59,896 nucleotides of DNA from Hyphomicrobiales bacterium (GCA_030456445.1 JAKDNM010000008.1:1-59896); one strand, 5' to 3'. Positions 17,041 to 27,551 are shown, counted from the stretch's first letter. Notes: generated by a model from the sequence alone, not told the origin. Numbers and translations are program-made.

Positions 17041-20000
17041 TCATCCAAAGACGATAAGAAGATCCTTCGCGTCGATCTGGTCGCCCGCCTTGACCAATAC
17101 CTCCGCGATAGTCCCGTCGCGTTCGGCGTGCAGCGCGGTTTCCATCTTCATGGCCTCGATCGACAAGAGCACGTCGCCGGCCGCGACCTTCTGGCCGGCG
17201 GCGACGGCAAGCGCGGAGACCACGCCCGGCATCGGCGCGCCGACATGTGCCTCGCTGCCGGGTTCGGCCTTGCGCCGCTCGCGCGAACCCGATGTACCGT
17301 GGATGCGGTCCGGCACCTTGACCCGGCGCGGCTGGCCGTTCAGCTCGAAGAAGACGGTGCCCATGCCTTTGTCGTCGACATCGCCGAGCGCCAGGCAGCG
17401 GATCACCAGTGTCTTGCCCTTCTCGATATCGACGAAAATCTCGTCCTCCGGCGCCATGCCGTAGAAGTAGACCGGCGTCGGCAGCACGGAAACGGGGCCG
17501 TATTCCGCTATCGCGGCAGCGAAATCGGAGAATACTTTCGGATACATCAGCCAGGAGGCGAATTCGGGCTCGCTGAGTTCGCGGCCGGCCTTCTCCTCCG
17601 CTTCGGCGCGCTTTGCGGCAAGGTCCGCCTCGGCAAGAAGCGAGCCCGGGCGGGCGGTGTTCGGCTCCGCGCCCTTCAGGACCTTCTTCTGTAGCGCCTT
17701 CGGCCATCCGCCTTCTTCCCCCGGAAGAGAGGGCGGCTGGCCGAGATCGCCGCGCAGCATGGCGACGACCGAATCCGGGAAGGCGATGTCGCGATCCGGG
17801 TCCTCGACATCGGCGACCGTCAAATCCTGGCTCACCATCATCAGCGCCATGTCGCCGACGACCTTGGAGGAGGGCGTCACCTTGACGATGTCGCCGAACA
17901 TGCGGTTCACGTCCTGATAGCTCTGCGCCACCTCGTGCCAGCGGGTCTCCAGTCCGAGCCCGCGCGCCTGTTCCTTCAGATTGGTGAACTGGCCGCCCGG
18001 CATCTCGTGCAGATAGACCTCCGAGGCCGGACCCTTCAGGTCGTTCTCGAAGGCGGCGTACTGGTTGCGCACCGCCTCCCAGTAGAAGGAGATACGACGC
18101 ACCCAGTCCATGTCGAGGCCGGGCGCGCGCTCGCTCCCTTTGAGTGCCTCGACGATCGACCCGAGGCAGGGCTGGGAGGTATTGCCCGAAAGCGCGTCCA
18201 TCGCCGCGTCCACCGCGTCGACGCCGGCCTCCACCGCCGCGAGCACGGTGGCGCCGGCGATGCCGGACGTGTCGTGCGTGTGAAAATGGATGGGAAGGTC
18301 GGTTTCCTCGCGCAGCGCCTTGAAAAGAACGCGGGCGGCGGCTGGCTTCAACAGTCCCGCCATATCCTTCACCGCGATGATGTGGGCGCCGGCGGCTTCC
18401 AGTTCCTTGGTCAGCCCGACATAGTATTTGAGGTCGTATTTGGCGCGCGCCGGATCGAGGATGTCGCCGGTGTAGCACATCGCCGCCTCGATCAGCTTGC
18501 CCTCGGCGCCGACGGCATCCATGGCAACGCGCATGTTTTCGACCCAGTTCAGGCAGTCGAAGACGCGGAAGAGGTCGATGCCGCCGGCGGCCGCCTGATG
18601 AACGAAATGCTTCACGATATTGTCGGGGTAGTTGGTGTAGCCGACGCCGTTGGCGCCCCTCAGCAGCATTTGCAGCAGGATATTGGGTGCCTTCTCGCGG
18701 ATCAGCGCCAGCCGCTCCCACGGGTCTTCGGTCAGGAAGCGCATGGCGACGTCGAAGGTCGCACCGCCCCAGCATTCGAGCGACAGAAGCTCGGGTAGGG
18801 CGCGTGCATAGGTGCCGGCGATGTGGGCGATGTCGTAGGTTCGCACCCTGGTCGCCAGAAGCGACTGATGGCCGTCGCGCATGGTGGTGTCGGTGACCAG
18901 CACCTCTTTTTGTGCCCTCAGCCAGGCGGCGAATTTCTCCGGTCCGAGCGCATCGAGTTTCTGCCTGGTGCCGTCCGGAACGGGCCCGGTGAACCAGGGG
19001 ATGACGGGCGGGGCGGCGTCCGCCTTGGGCTTGGGGCGGCCGCGAGCCTCGGGATGGCCGTTCACCGTCACGTCGGCGAGGTAGTTCAGGAGCTTGGTGG
19101 CGCGGTCCTGCCGCTTCACATGCGTGAACAGTTCCGGCGTCTCGTCGATGAAGCGCGTCGTGTAGTCGTTGGCGCGGAATTTAGGGTGGGTGATGATCGC
19201 TTCGAGGAAGGTCAGATTGGTGGCGACGCCGCGGATGCGGAACTCGCGCAAGGCACGGTGCATGCGGGCGATCGCCTCGCGCGCCGTCGGCGCCCAGGCG
19301 GTCACCTTTTCCAGAAGCGGGTCATAGTAGCGCGTGATGACGGCGCCCGAATAGGCGGTGCCCCCGTCGAGCCGAATGCCGAAGCCGGTAGCGCCGCGAT
19401 AGGCGGTGATGCGCCCGTAATCGGGAATGAAATTCTGCTCGGGGTCTTCCGTCGTGATCCGGCACTGGAGTGCATTGCCGTTCAGCCTGATCTCGCCTTG
19501 CGGCGGCACGCCGGATTCGGGCGTGCCGATGGCAAAACCGTCGAGGATCCGGATCTGCGCCTTGACAATGTCGATGCCGGTGACCTCCTCGGTCACCGTA
19601 TGCTCGACCTGGATGCGCGGATTGACCTCTATGAAATAGAACTTCCCGGTATCGGCATCCATCAGGAATTCCACCGTGCCGGCGCCGACATAACCGGTCG
19701 AGCTTGCGATCTTCAGCGCGTGGGCCGAAAGCTCCTGCCGCTCGGCGTCGTTCAGGTAAGGCGCCGGGGCGCGCTCGACGACCTTCTGATTGCGGCGCTG
19801 GATGGAGCAGTCGCGCTCGAAGAGATGGACGATGTTGCCATGTGTATCGCCGAGAATCTGGACCTCGACGTGGCGGGCCCGCTCGACGAGCTTTTCCAGA
19901 TAGACCTCGTCCTTGCCGAAAGCGGCCTTCGCCTCGCGCTTTCCTTCCATGACCTCGCGGGAAAGGTCGGCTTCGGAGCGGATGATGCGCATGCCGCGCC

Positions 20001-20517
20001 CGCCGCCGCCCCAGGAGGCCTTCAGCATCAGCGGATAGCCGATCGCCTCGGCCATCCGCACGATCTCATTCGAATCATCCGGCAGGGGCTCGGTGGCCGG
20101 GATCACCGGCACGCCGACCTCCATCGCCAGGTTGCGGGCGGCGACCTTGTTGCCGAGCCGGCGCATGGTTTCCGGCTTCGGGCCGATGAAGACGAGGCCG
20201 CTTTCGGCACAGGCCTCGGCGAATTCGGGACTTTCCGAGAGGAGCCCGTAGCCGGGATGGACCGCATCCGCGCCCGACAGTTTGGCCACGCGGATGATCT
20301 CGGGAATCGTCAGGTAGCTTTCGATCGGCCCGAGATCGGCCGCAAGATGCGGGCCGCGCCCGACCTGGTAGCTCTCGTCGGCCTTGAAGCGATGCAGCGA
20401 ATATTTGTCCTCTTCCGCCCAGATGGCAACGGTCTTCAGGCCGAGTTCATTGGCGGCGCGGAAGACGCGGATGGCGATTTCGGAGCGGTTGGCGACGAGA
20501 ATTCTGGCGATCGGCAA
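17041..20517 (-). CDS. pyc: Pyruvate carboxylase
   Basis: This biotin enzyme makes oxaloacetate from pyruvate, bicarbonate and ATP and feeds the TCA cycle. The 1158-residue single-chain form has biotin carboxylase/ATP-grasp first (ILVANRSEIAIRVFRAANEL, GYGLLSESPEF, KASWGGGGRGMR), then the carboxyltransferase barrel (TTMRDGHQSLLATRVRT), the PYC/OADA domain and a C-terminal biotinyl domain with Lys1124 in EAMKME. The start is TTG at 20517, six bases after GGAGG; no suitable ATG matches the conserved N-terminus. It is divergent from the LIV operon across 270 bp. Confidence 0.97.
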   Translation of the reverse strand: MPIARILVANRSEIAIRVFRAANELGLKTVAIWAEEDKYSLHRFKADESYQVGRGPHLAADLGPIESYLTIPEIIRVAKLSGADAVHPGYGLLSESPEFAEACAESGLVFIGPKPETMRRLGNKVAARNLAMEVGVPVIPATEPLPDDSNEIVRMAEAIGYPLMLKASWGGGGRGMRIIRSEADLSREVMEGKREAKAAFGKDEVYLEKLVERARHVEVQILGDTHGNIVHLFERDCSIQRRNQKVVERAPAPYLNDAERQELSAHALKIASSTGYVGAGTVEFLMDADTGKFYFIEVNPRIQVEHTVTEEVTGIDIVKAQIRILDGFAIGTPESGVPPQGEIRLNGNALQCRITTEDPEQNFIPDYGRITAYRGATGFGIRLDGGTAYSGAVITRYYDPLLEKVTAWAPTAREAIARMHRALREFRIRGVATNLTFLEAIITHPKFRANDYTTRFIDETPELFTHVKRQDRATKLLNYLADVTVNGHPEARGRPKPKADAAPPVIPWFTGPVPDGTRQKLDALGPEKFAAWLRAQKEVLVTDTTMRDGHQSLLATRVRTYDIAHIAGTYARALPELLSLECWGGATFDVAMRFLTEDPWERLALIREKAPNILLQMLLRGANGVGYTNYPDNIVKHFVHQAAAGGIDLFRVFDCLNWVENMRVAMDAVGAEGKLIEAAMCYTGDILDPARAKYDLKYYVGLTKELEAAGAHIIAVKDMAGLLKPAAARVLFKALREETDLPIHFHTHDTSGIAGATVLAAVEAGVDAVDAAMDALSGNTSQPCLGSIVEALKGSERAPGLDMDWVRRISFYWEAVRNQYAAFENDLKGPASEVYLHEMPGGQFTNLKEQARGLGLETRWHEVAQSYQDVNRMFGDIVKVTPSSKVVGDMALMMVSQDLTVADVEDPDRDIAFPDSVVAMLRGDLGQPPSLPGEEGGWPKALQKKVLKGAEPNTARPGSLLAEADLAAKRAEAEEKAGRELSEPEFASWLMYPKVFSDFAAAIAEYGPVSVLPTPVYFYGMAPEDEIFVDIEKGKTLVIRCLALGDVDDKGMGTVFFELNGQPRRVKVPDRIHGTSGSRERRKAEPGSEAHVGAPMPGVVSALAVAAGQKVAAGDVLLSIEAMKMETALHAERDGTIAEVLVKAGDQIDAKDLLIVFG

Positions 20518-20787
20518 GAGGCACCTCCGGTTACGCGCTGGACTGACGTCTTGCGGCAGGCAAATGAGTACTGCGTGGAAGGTTGCAGTGCAACATAGAC
20601 GGCAGGCGGCAAGGAAGCGGCGCGGTCTGGTATAGCCGGGAAGCCATGAAGAAGTGGCGCAAAAATATCGGCGTGTGACGTGCGCAGGATCGCTCCTGAC
20701 GCAGAATTGACTATAGGGGATACATAATGTTTTATCCATGTAACAATGGTCGCTGGCGGTTGACCGATCTAAGCAATGGGAGAAACG

Positions 20788-21574
20788 ATGGAAGCCTCGG
20801 CGACAGGCGATAAGCCCGCTTTGCTCAGAGTTGAGGGGCTCCTTAAGGATTTCGGCGGCCTGCGCGCCATCGACCATTGCAGCTTCAGCGTGCGGGAAGG
20901 CACCATTACCGGCCTGATCGGTCCGAACGGCGCCGGCAAGACGACGATGTTCAACGTCATCACCGGCTTCATTCAGCCCGACGCCGGCCATGTTTTCCTC
21001 GGTGGCGACGATATTACGGGCCTTGCCCCCAACGAGATTTTCGCAAAGGGCCTGTGCCGGACATTCCAGATTCCGCGTGAACACCAGAGCATGTCGGTGA
21101 TCGAAAACCTGATGCTGGTGGCTCCGGGCCAGTTGGGCGAGCGCTTCTGGAACTGCTGGATCCGCCCCGGCGAAGTCCGCCGTCAGGAAGAGGAGATCCG
21201 CGCCCGTGCGGAGGAGGTTCTGCGCTTCGTGGAACTTACCCATGTGGCCGAGGAATATGCGGGCAAGCTCTCGGGCGGGCAGAAGAAGCTTCTCGAACTG
21301 GCGCGCACGCTGATGACCGAGCCGAAGATCGTCCTTCTCGACGAGCCGGCCGCGGGCGTCAATCGTACGCTGATGAAGCGCCTTTCCGAGAACATCGAGA
21401 CGCTGCGCCGGGAGCGCGGCATCACTTTCCTCCTGATCGAGCATGATATGAACCTGGTGATGAACCTCTGTGATCCGGTGATCGTGATGAGTGAGGGCCG
21501 GCAGCTGATGGAAGGCCGGCCGGAAGAGGTGCAGCGCGATTCACGTGTTCTGGAGGCTTATCTTGGGGGACAGT

Positions 21575-21594
<20 letters not shown>
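20788..21594 (+). CDS. livG: LIV-type ABC transporter ATPase (LivG), system 1
   Basis: This cytoplasmic ATPase of the HAAT (branched-chain amino acid/amide) importer family has 268 residues: Walker A GPNGAGKTT, the signature LSGGQKKLLELA and Walker B IVLLDEPAAGVN, followed by the LivG-type ending. GGGAG lies 5 bases before the ATG at 20788; an ATG at 20776 lacks such a site. It is the first gene of livG-livF-livH-livM. Confidence 0.93.
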
Positions 21595-22285
<691 letters not shown>

Positions 22286-22323
22286 ACCGGCGCAGACTTC
22301 CGACTGAGGCAACTGGAGCGAAT

Positions 22324-23403
22324 ATGAGCATGGAAAAATCAGCGGTATCGGAGGAGGATGTTTCCTCCGACCCGTCGGCGCCGAAGCCCGCCGCGCGACG
22401 CGGCCTGGCCTTGCAGAACCGGTCGACCTTTGCCGGTGTGCTTGTCCTCATCCTCGTTCTGTTCTGGGTGCTCGGTCTGCTGAAGGGCGCGAGCGCCGGC
22501 GATCTCCTGTCGATGACCATATGGGGCGTCATGCTGGGCGGCATCATCGCTCTCGGCGCCATCGGCCTGACGCTGGTCTACGGGGTGCTCAAATTCCCGA
22601 ACTTCGCCCATGGTGCGTTTTTGACGATCGGCGCCTATTCGGCCTTCGCCATCATGCAGATGCTGCCGCAGGGTCCCGCGCTCAAGCCGTTCTCCTTCGG
22701 CTGGGAAATGATCGCCGCCATCATCCTGGCGCTGCCGATCGTGGCGGTCGTCGCCTTGATCCTCGACCGGGTTCTCTTCTATCCCCTGCGCAAGCGCGGC
22801 GCCTCTCTCGTGCTTTTCGCCATGGCTTCCCTTGCCGGCACCTTTTTCCTGCGCAGCGTCATCTATCTCATCTGGGGCTCGGATTTCCATTTCTTCTATC
22901 CGGGCCGGCCTAACCCGGCCCTGCACCTGCCGCTCGGCATTCGCGTGCAGGCCGACCAGATTTTCGTCTTCGTACTCGCCATCGTCCTGGTCGGCCTCGT
23001 CTATCTGCTTTTGGAACGCAGCCGGATGGGCAAGGCGATGCGCGCCACCGCCAACAATCCCGATCTGGCCCAGGTACGCGGCATCAACACGGAGCGCGTG
23101 ATCGCCTGGACATGGGTGATCGGCGGAGCGCTGGCCGCGGCCGGCGGCGTCATGTACGGGCTCGCCTCGCAGTTGCGCCCCGAAATGGGCTTCTTCCTCC
23201 TGCTGCCGATCTTCGCGGCGGCGATCATGGGCGGCGTCGGCAGTCCGATCGGGGCGCTGGTCGGTGCGATCATCATCGGAATTGCCCAGCAACTATCCGC
23301 GTCGTTCCTGAACCCCGCCTACGGACCCGCCGTGGCGTTCGCGCTGATGATCCTGGTTCTGGTCGTCCAACCGCAGGGCCTGTTCGGCCAATCGGGGAAA
23401 TAA
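22324..23403 (+). CDS. livH: LIV-type ABC permease (LivH), system 1
   Basis: This 359-residue inner-membrane permease has about eight or nine hydrophobic segments. The family signature is ALGAIGLTLVYGVLKFPNFA followed by HGAFLTIGAY, with GINTERV in the cytoplasmic coupling loop region. The N-terminus carries about 35 extra polar residues before TM1, longer than a typical LivH (about 300). GGAGCGAAT precedes the ATG. Confidence 0.92.
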   Translation: MSMEKSAVSEEDVSSDPSAPKPAARRGLALQNRSTFAGVLVLILVLFWVLGLLKGASAGDLLSMTIWGVMLGGIIALGAIGLTLVYGVLKFPNFAHGAFLTIGAYSAFAIMQMLPQGPALKPFSFGWEMIAAIILALPIVAVVALILDRVLFYPLRKRGASLVLFAMASLAGTFFLRSVIYLIWGSDFHFFYPGRPNPALHLPLGIRVQADQIFVFVLAIVLVGLVYLLLERSRMGKAMRATANNPDLAQVRGINTERVIAWTWVIGGALAAAGGVMYGLASQLRPEMGFFLLLPIFAAAIMGGVGSPIGALVGAIIIGIAQQLSASFLNPAYGPAVAFALMILVLVVQPQGLFGQSGK

Positions 23404-23407
23404 GGCC

Positions 23408-24613
23408 ATGGACCACGCACAACTCGCAAGAGCCTCCTTCATCGTAATCCCGCTCATCCTGCTTGCCCTTCTGATCATACCGGGGCGCAGGGCAGTGCGG
23501 CTGCCGCTCGCCATCATAGCGGGCGTAGTCGTCGCATTCGGGCTGGGCGCCATGATGGCCACCGGCAATTTCACCTATATGATCTCCTTCTCGACCATGG
23601 CGATGATCTACGCGATCCTCAGCCTCGGCCTGAACAGCCAGTGGGGGCTTTCGGGCCACGTCAATTTCGGCGTCGCCGGGTTCTTCGCGGTCGGCGCCTT
23701 CACCAGCGCGCTGGTGACGACGACCATGCCCACCGGCGCGCTAGCAGCCTATTCGCAGCAGGCGTTCGGACTGGGCCAACCCTTTCTCGTCGGCGTCCTC
23801 GCCGCCGGGATCGTCTCCGCCATCGTCGGCTATCTCGTCAGCATTCCGGTGCTGCGCCTGCGCACCGATTTCCTCGCGATCGCCACGCTCGGCATTGCCG
23901 AGATCATCCGGCTGATATTCCAGAACGAGCGCTGGCTCGCCAACGGCCCGCAGCCGCTCAGAGGTATCCCGCAGCCGCTCGGATGCCTGTTCGACGACCC
24001 GGCTTGTTCCTGGCTTCCCGCGCCGGTGGCAGCTTTCCTCCAGCCGCTCGGCCCCCGCGATTACATCTTCTTCTATTTCCTGCTGGTCGCGATCATCCTG
24101 GCGGTCATCTATGTGGCGCTGGAGCGGATATCGCGTTCTCCATGGGGGCGCGTCCAACGAGCGGTGCGCGACGAGGAAAACTCGGCGGCCATGAGCGGCA
24201 AGCCCGTCACCTTCTTTCGTATCCAATCCTTCGTGGTGGGCTCGTTCATCATGGGGGTCGGCGGGGCGATCTATGCCCATTACGTGGTCAGCATCGACTA
24301 CAGCCATTTCAATCCGCTGTTTGCCACTTTCATCGTGTGGGTGATGCTGATGCTCGGCGGCAGCGGCAACAACAAGGGCGCGATCCTCGGCCCCTTCGTG
24401 GTGTGGGCGGTGTGGACCGGCACGCAGTCGGTGGTCGACCTGATGGCGCCCGTCCTGTCGCTCATATCGCCCGATCTCCCCTCGCGCAGCGCCTATTTCC
24501 GCTGGATGCTTGTGGCGATCCTGCTCGCCGCGATCGTGCTCTACCGGCCCGAGGGCATCATCAGGGAGCGCAAGCGCGTATCCGATTTCATGAAGCGGAC
24601 CGGGAAGGACTGA
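23408..24613 (+). CDS. livM: LIV-type ABC permease (LivM), system 1
   Basis: The partner permease has 401 residues and about ten hydrophobic segments. It has the LivM signature YAILSLGLNSQWGLSGHVNF then GVAGFFAVGAFTSA, and the coupling region RAVRDEENSAAMSGKPV. The start is four bases after the livH stop. It is the last gene of the operon, followed by a terminator. Confidence 0.92.
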   Translation: MDHAQLARASFIVIPLILLALLIIPGRRAVRLPLAIIAGVVVAFGLGAMMATGNFTYMISFSTMAMIYAILSLGLNSQWGLSGHVNFGVAGFFAVGAFTSALVTTTMPTGALAAYSQQAFGLGQPFLVGVLAAGIVSAIVGYLVSIPVLRLRTDFLAIATLGIAEIIRLIFQNERWLANGPQPLRGIPQPLGCLFDDPACSWLPAPVAAFLQPLGPRDYIFFYFLLVAIILAVIYVALERISRSPWGRVQRAVRDEENSAAMSGKPVTFFRIQSFVVGSFIMGVGGAIYAHYVVSIDYSHFNPLFATFIVWVMLMLGGSGNNKGAILGPFVVWAVWTGTQSVVDLMAPVLSLISPDLPSRSAYFRWMLVAILLAAIVLYRPEGIIRERKRVSDFMKRTGKD

Positions 24614-24675
24614 CCGCGTCCGGCGCGGCGGCGGGACCTGCGCCTGTCCTGCCCGAAACGATATAAACGGCTAAA

Positions 24676-24706
24676 GCGGGCGCCCATTGGGCGCCCGCCG
24701 CGTTTC
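24676..24706 (+). terminator. Terminator of the livGFHM operon
   Basis: GCGGGCGCCC and GGGCGCCCGC (24676-24685 and 24689-24698) form a perfect 10-bp stem with a 3-base loop, followed by CGCGTTTC, about 60 bases after livM. A diverged direct duplicate of the hairpin and its flank lies at 24791-24830. Confidence 0.7.
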
Positions 24707-24790
24707 ATCGGATCGGTGCTGTTGGGATATCGACTACAGCCGTTTCACGCGCTGTTCGACCTTGCGGCGGGAAGCGGCGCCGTCCAGTCA

Positions 24791-24819
24791 TAGAAAACGG
24801 GCGCCCACCGGGCGCCCGT
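24791..24819 (-). terminator. Terminator of the convergent binding-protein gene
   Basis: ACGGGCGCCC (24797-24806) and GGGCGCCCGT (24810-24819) form a perfect 10-bp stem with loop ACC. On the minus strand it is followed by TTTTCT, ending transcription from the substrate-binding protein gene. The sequence, with its downstream ATCGGATCGGT-like flank, matches the livM terminator and looks like a duplication. Confidence 0.82.
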
Positions 24820-24846
24820 CGCATTCTATCCGATCGGTTCGCCGGA

Positions 24847-26190
24847 TTATTCCGAGGGAATGTCCGCGGCCGGAACGATCTTGACGTCTTCGGTGCCGGT
24901 ATCCGTCCATTTCCAGATGGCGATAGGCGTCTTGACGTCGCCATTGTCGTCGAAATCGACAGAACCACCGGTGCCGACATAGTCGGTGTCCTTCTTGGCG
25001 GCGATCAGCTTGAGGCCGTTGGTGATCGACTCCTGGTTCGCGCCGAGGATCTTGTCGCCGGGCGGGTTGCAGACCGGACGCAGATTCTCCGCCAGGACCT
25101 TGCCGGTGATGTCGCCGGCCTTCTTGCCATCGGCAACGGCCTTGGCCATGGCGAGGCCGATCACCAGCGCCGCATCGTAGGTCGTCTCCGTGAAGGGCGG
25201 CACATGATCGTACTTGTAGGTCTTCATGAAGAGTTCGGAGAATTCCTTGTAGGTCGGCGAGGTCGGGTCGGCCGACGGCACGGTGCCGAGCTTGCCTTTC
25301 AGCGTCTCGGCGCCGACTGCCTTAAGGACATCGTCGGAACGGTTCGCGTCGGTGAACTGGAAGTTGGTGAAATTGAAGATGTCACGCGCTTCCTTGACGA
25401 TCGCAGCCGTGTGGGCCGGATAGGTCACGGCGAGGATCATGTCAGGCTTGCCCTCGAGCGCCGCCTGAATCTGGGCCTTATAGGTCGGCTGCACCTCTTC
25501 GGGGTGTGCGATCTGAGCGAGAACCTTGCCGCCGCGCTTTTCGAACGCAGCCGTGAAGGCATTGGACAGGCCCTGACCATAGGGGTTGTTGATGTAGACG
25601 GTCGAGACCTTCGCGAACTTGTAGTCCGGGATGATCTTTCCGGTCGCCAGATCGGCAGCGACGACACCCTGCAACGCGTCCGAGGGGCTCGTACGGAAAA
25701 GAAGATCGGCCTTGGCGTCTTCGGGCAGTACCGACACGAGCGGCGAGGTCGTTCCGTTGCCGACCTGAAGCACGCCGGACGGTATGGTGACGGAAGTCGC
25801 GATGGCGACGGTGACGCCGCTCGACCACGCGGCTATGATGGCCGGCACGTTGTCGGCTTCCACCATCTTGCGTGCGGCGGCGATGGCCGGCGTCGGCAAT
25901 GTGTTGGAATCAGCCGTTATGTGGTTGCCGATGATCGGTCCGCCGAAGGCTTCCTTGGCCGCGGTATTGATCTGGTCGAAGGCGAGTTGGGCGGCATCGC
26001 GGTAATATTTGCCGAACTCGGCGGCCGAACCGGTGAACGGAACGATCTGCCCCACGGGGATGGTCGGCGGCGCTTCGGCGGCCCATGACACCTTCGCCAG
26101 CGTAGCACTCATCGGCAACGCGACACTTGCAAGGCCCGCCGTCTTGATCAAGTCGCGGCGTGTCAGGCCAGATTTGTTATTACCCTGCAT
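24847..26190 (-). CDS. Tat-exported ABC substrate-binding protein, system 1
   Basis: The 447-residue periplasmic binding protein of the HAAT/LivK class starts with a twin-arginine signal (LTRRDLIKTAGLASVALPMS, cleavage near SWAAEA), so it folds before export. The mature part opens TIPVGQIVPFTGSAAEFGKY, typical of amino-acid or amide binders. It is convergent with livGFHM and is the obvious binding protein for that operon, which has none of its own. Its separate orientation implies independent expression. The ligand is unknown; hydroxyproline genes lie next door. Confidence 0.9.
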   Translation of the reverse strand: MQGNNKSGLTRRDLIKTAGLASVALPMSATLAKVSWAAEAPPTIPVGQIVPFTGSAAEFGKYYRDAAQLAFDQINTAAKEAFGGPIIGNHITADSNTLPTPAIAAARKMVEADNVPAIIAAWSSGVTVAIATSVTIPSGVLQVGNGTTSPLVSVLPEDAKADLLFRTSPSDALQGVVAADLATGKIIPDYKFAKVSTVYINNPYGQGLSNAFTAAFEKRGGKVLAQIAHPEEVQPTYKAQIQAALEGKPDMILAVTYPAHTAAIVKEARDIFNFTNFQFTDANRSDDVLKAVGAETLKGKLGTVPSADPTSPTYKEFSELFMKTYKYDHVPPFTETTYDAALVIGLAMAKAVADGKKAGDITGKVLAENLRPVCNPPGDKILGANQESITNGLKLIAAKKDTDYVGTGGSVDFDDNGDVKTPIAIWKWTDTGTEDVKIVPAADIPSE

Positions 26191-26257
26191 ATCGGTCCTC
26201 CCGTTGTTTAAGCAGCGTGTCTTTCCATTTCAGGAACGTGGCAAGACATCAGTTTTC

Positions 26258-26273
26258 GTAACATACCTGTTAC
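26258..26273. promoter_or_regulatory. Dyad upstream of the binding-protein gene
   Basis: GTAAC-atacct-GTTAC is a perfect 5-bp dyad 68-83 bases upstream of the binding-protein start, in a 350-bp gene-free region (26191-26540). It could be an operator. Apart from this and the hairpin at 26464 I see nothing else in this interval. Confidence 0.3.
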
Positions 26274-26463
26274 AAACTATAAAGCACCATAACCGGGGCC
26301 AGCCGACACGCCGCACGACGAGCATCCGCGGCCCGAAACGGCCGCGAGCGGCGGGTCATTTCCCTGGGGAAGCTGCCTCCCTGATTGCGGCATCGTTGCG
26401 ATAGACGCCCTTGACAATATACCGCCGCTGGAAAGCGGAAAGGTAGTTGTCTTCCGACATCTG

Positions 26464-26495
26464 GCAGAAAAAGTTTCATGAGTCGAGTTTTCTGC
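26464..26495 (-). terminator. Hairpin downstream of hypE, possible terminator
   Basis: GCAGAAAA (26464-26471) and TTTTCTGC (26488-26495) are perfect 8-bp arms with a 16-base loop, starting 46 bases after the hypE stop. It is AT-rich and lacks a run of T after the stem, so termination is uncertain. Confidence 0.3.
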
Positions 26496-26540
26496 AACTT
26501 TAAGGTGGCGCGAGCGCAAACCGGGAAGGCCATTGCAGCC

Positions 26541-27542
26541 TCAGCGAACCACGAAGCCATGCGCGAAGGGATCGCGATCGTCGATGAAGATGGTGTTCAG
26601 CCCCGTCTGCCGCGCCCAGCCGCCGATCGAAGGAACGATGGCAGGCCTGTCGGCAACCGCGGTCTCGGCCTCGACGCGGCCCTTGAAGAGGGAACCGATG
26701 ATCGATTCATGAACGAAGCCGTCGCCGGCCTTCAACTCGCCCCTGGCGTAAAGCTGAGCCATGCGCGCCGACGTGCCGGTGCCGCAGGGCGAGCGGTCGA
26801 TGGCCTTGTCGCCATAGAATACTGCGTTACGGGCATCGGCCTCCGGATTTGTCGGCTTTCCCGTCCATAAGATGTGGGAGAGACGGTTGATCTCGGGATG
26901 CTCCGGATGGGCGAAGCTGTAGGCTTCGTTCAGCCGGCGGCGCAGGACCGGGCTCCAGGCGACGAGATCGCCGGCCGTATGATCTTCCATGTCGGAAAAG
27001 TTTTCCTGCGGCTCGACGATGGCGTAGAAATTGCCGCCATAGGCGACGTCGACCTTGAGCCGCCCAAGTGCGGGGCACTCCACCTCAAGTCCTTCCGCAT
27101 AAAGGAAGGCGGGCACGTTGGTGATGCGCACTTCCTCCACATATTGGCCTTCCTGGCGGTATTCGGCGACGACCAGCCCGGCGGGCGTATCGAGCCGCAG
27201 CACGCCCGGTGTCTTCGGCTTCACCAGGCCGTTCTCGATCGCAAAAGTCACCGTGCCGATGGTGCCGTGGCCGCACATAGGCAGGCAGCCGGAGGTCTCG
27301 ATGAATAGGATCGCGATATCGCAATCCTCGCGCGTCGGCGGGTAGAGGATCGAGCCCGACATGATGTCGTGGCCGCGCGGCTCGAACATGAGGCCGGTGC
27401 GGATCCAGTCATATTCGGCGAGGAAATGCGCGCGCCGCTCCAGCATGGTGGCGCCCTGAAGCTGTGGGCCGCCGCCGGCGACCAGCCGGACCGGATTGCC
27501 GCAGGTATGACCGTCGATGCAGAAGAAGGAATGGCGCGCCAC
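26541..27542 (-). CDS. hypE: 4-hydroxyproline 2-epimerase
   Basis: This proline-racemase-fold enzyme interconverts trans-4-hydroxy-L-proline and cis-4-hydroxy-D-proline, the first step of hydroxyproline catabolism. The 333-residue protein has both catalytic cysteines, Cys90 in PMCGHGTIG and Cys253 in SPCGTGTSAR; a Cys/Cys pair indicates an epimerase rather than a dehydratase (which has Thr). The N-terminal FFCIDGHTCGNPVRLVAGGG is the 4-Hyp epimerase signature. It is the third gene of hypD-hypO-hypE, 9 bases after the oxidase. Confidence 0.93.
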   Translation of the reverse strand: MARHSFFCIDGHTCGNPVRLVAGGGPQLQGATMLERRAHFLAEYDWIRTGLMFEPRGHDIMSGSILYPPTREDCDIAILFIETSGCLPMCGHGTIGTVTFAIENGLVKPKTPGVLRLDTPAGLVVAEYRQEGQYVEEVRITNVPAFLYAEGLEVECPALGRLKVDVAYGGNFYAIVEPQENFSDMEDHTAGDLVAWSPVLRRRLNEAYSFAHPEHPEINRLSHILWTGKPTNPEADARNAVFYGDKAIDRSPCGTGTSARMAQLYARGELKAGDGFVHESIIGSLFKGRVEAETAVADRPAIVPSIGGWARQTGLNTIFIDDRDPFAHGFVVR

Positions 27543-27551
27543 GATAAGCCT

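Noticed and set aside
20518-21444. Open frame extending pyc upstream by 309 codons
   Set aside because: It runs antisense through livG and livF and has no family similarity. The pyruvate carboxylase N-terminus begins at the TTG at 20517 after GGAGG.
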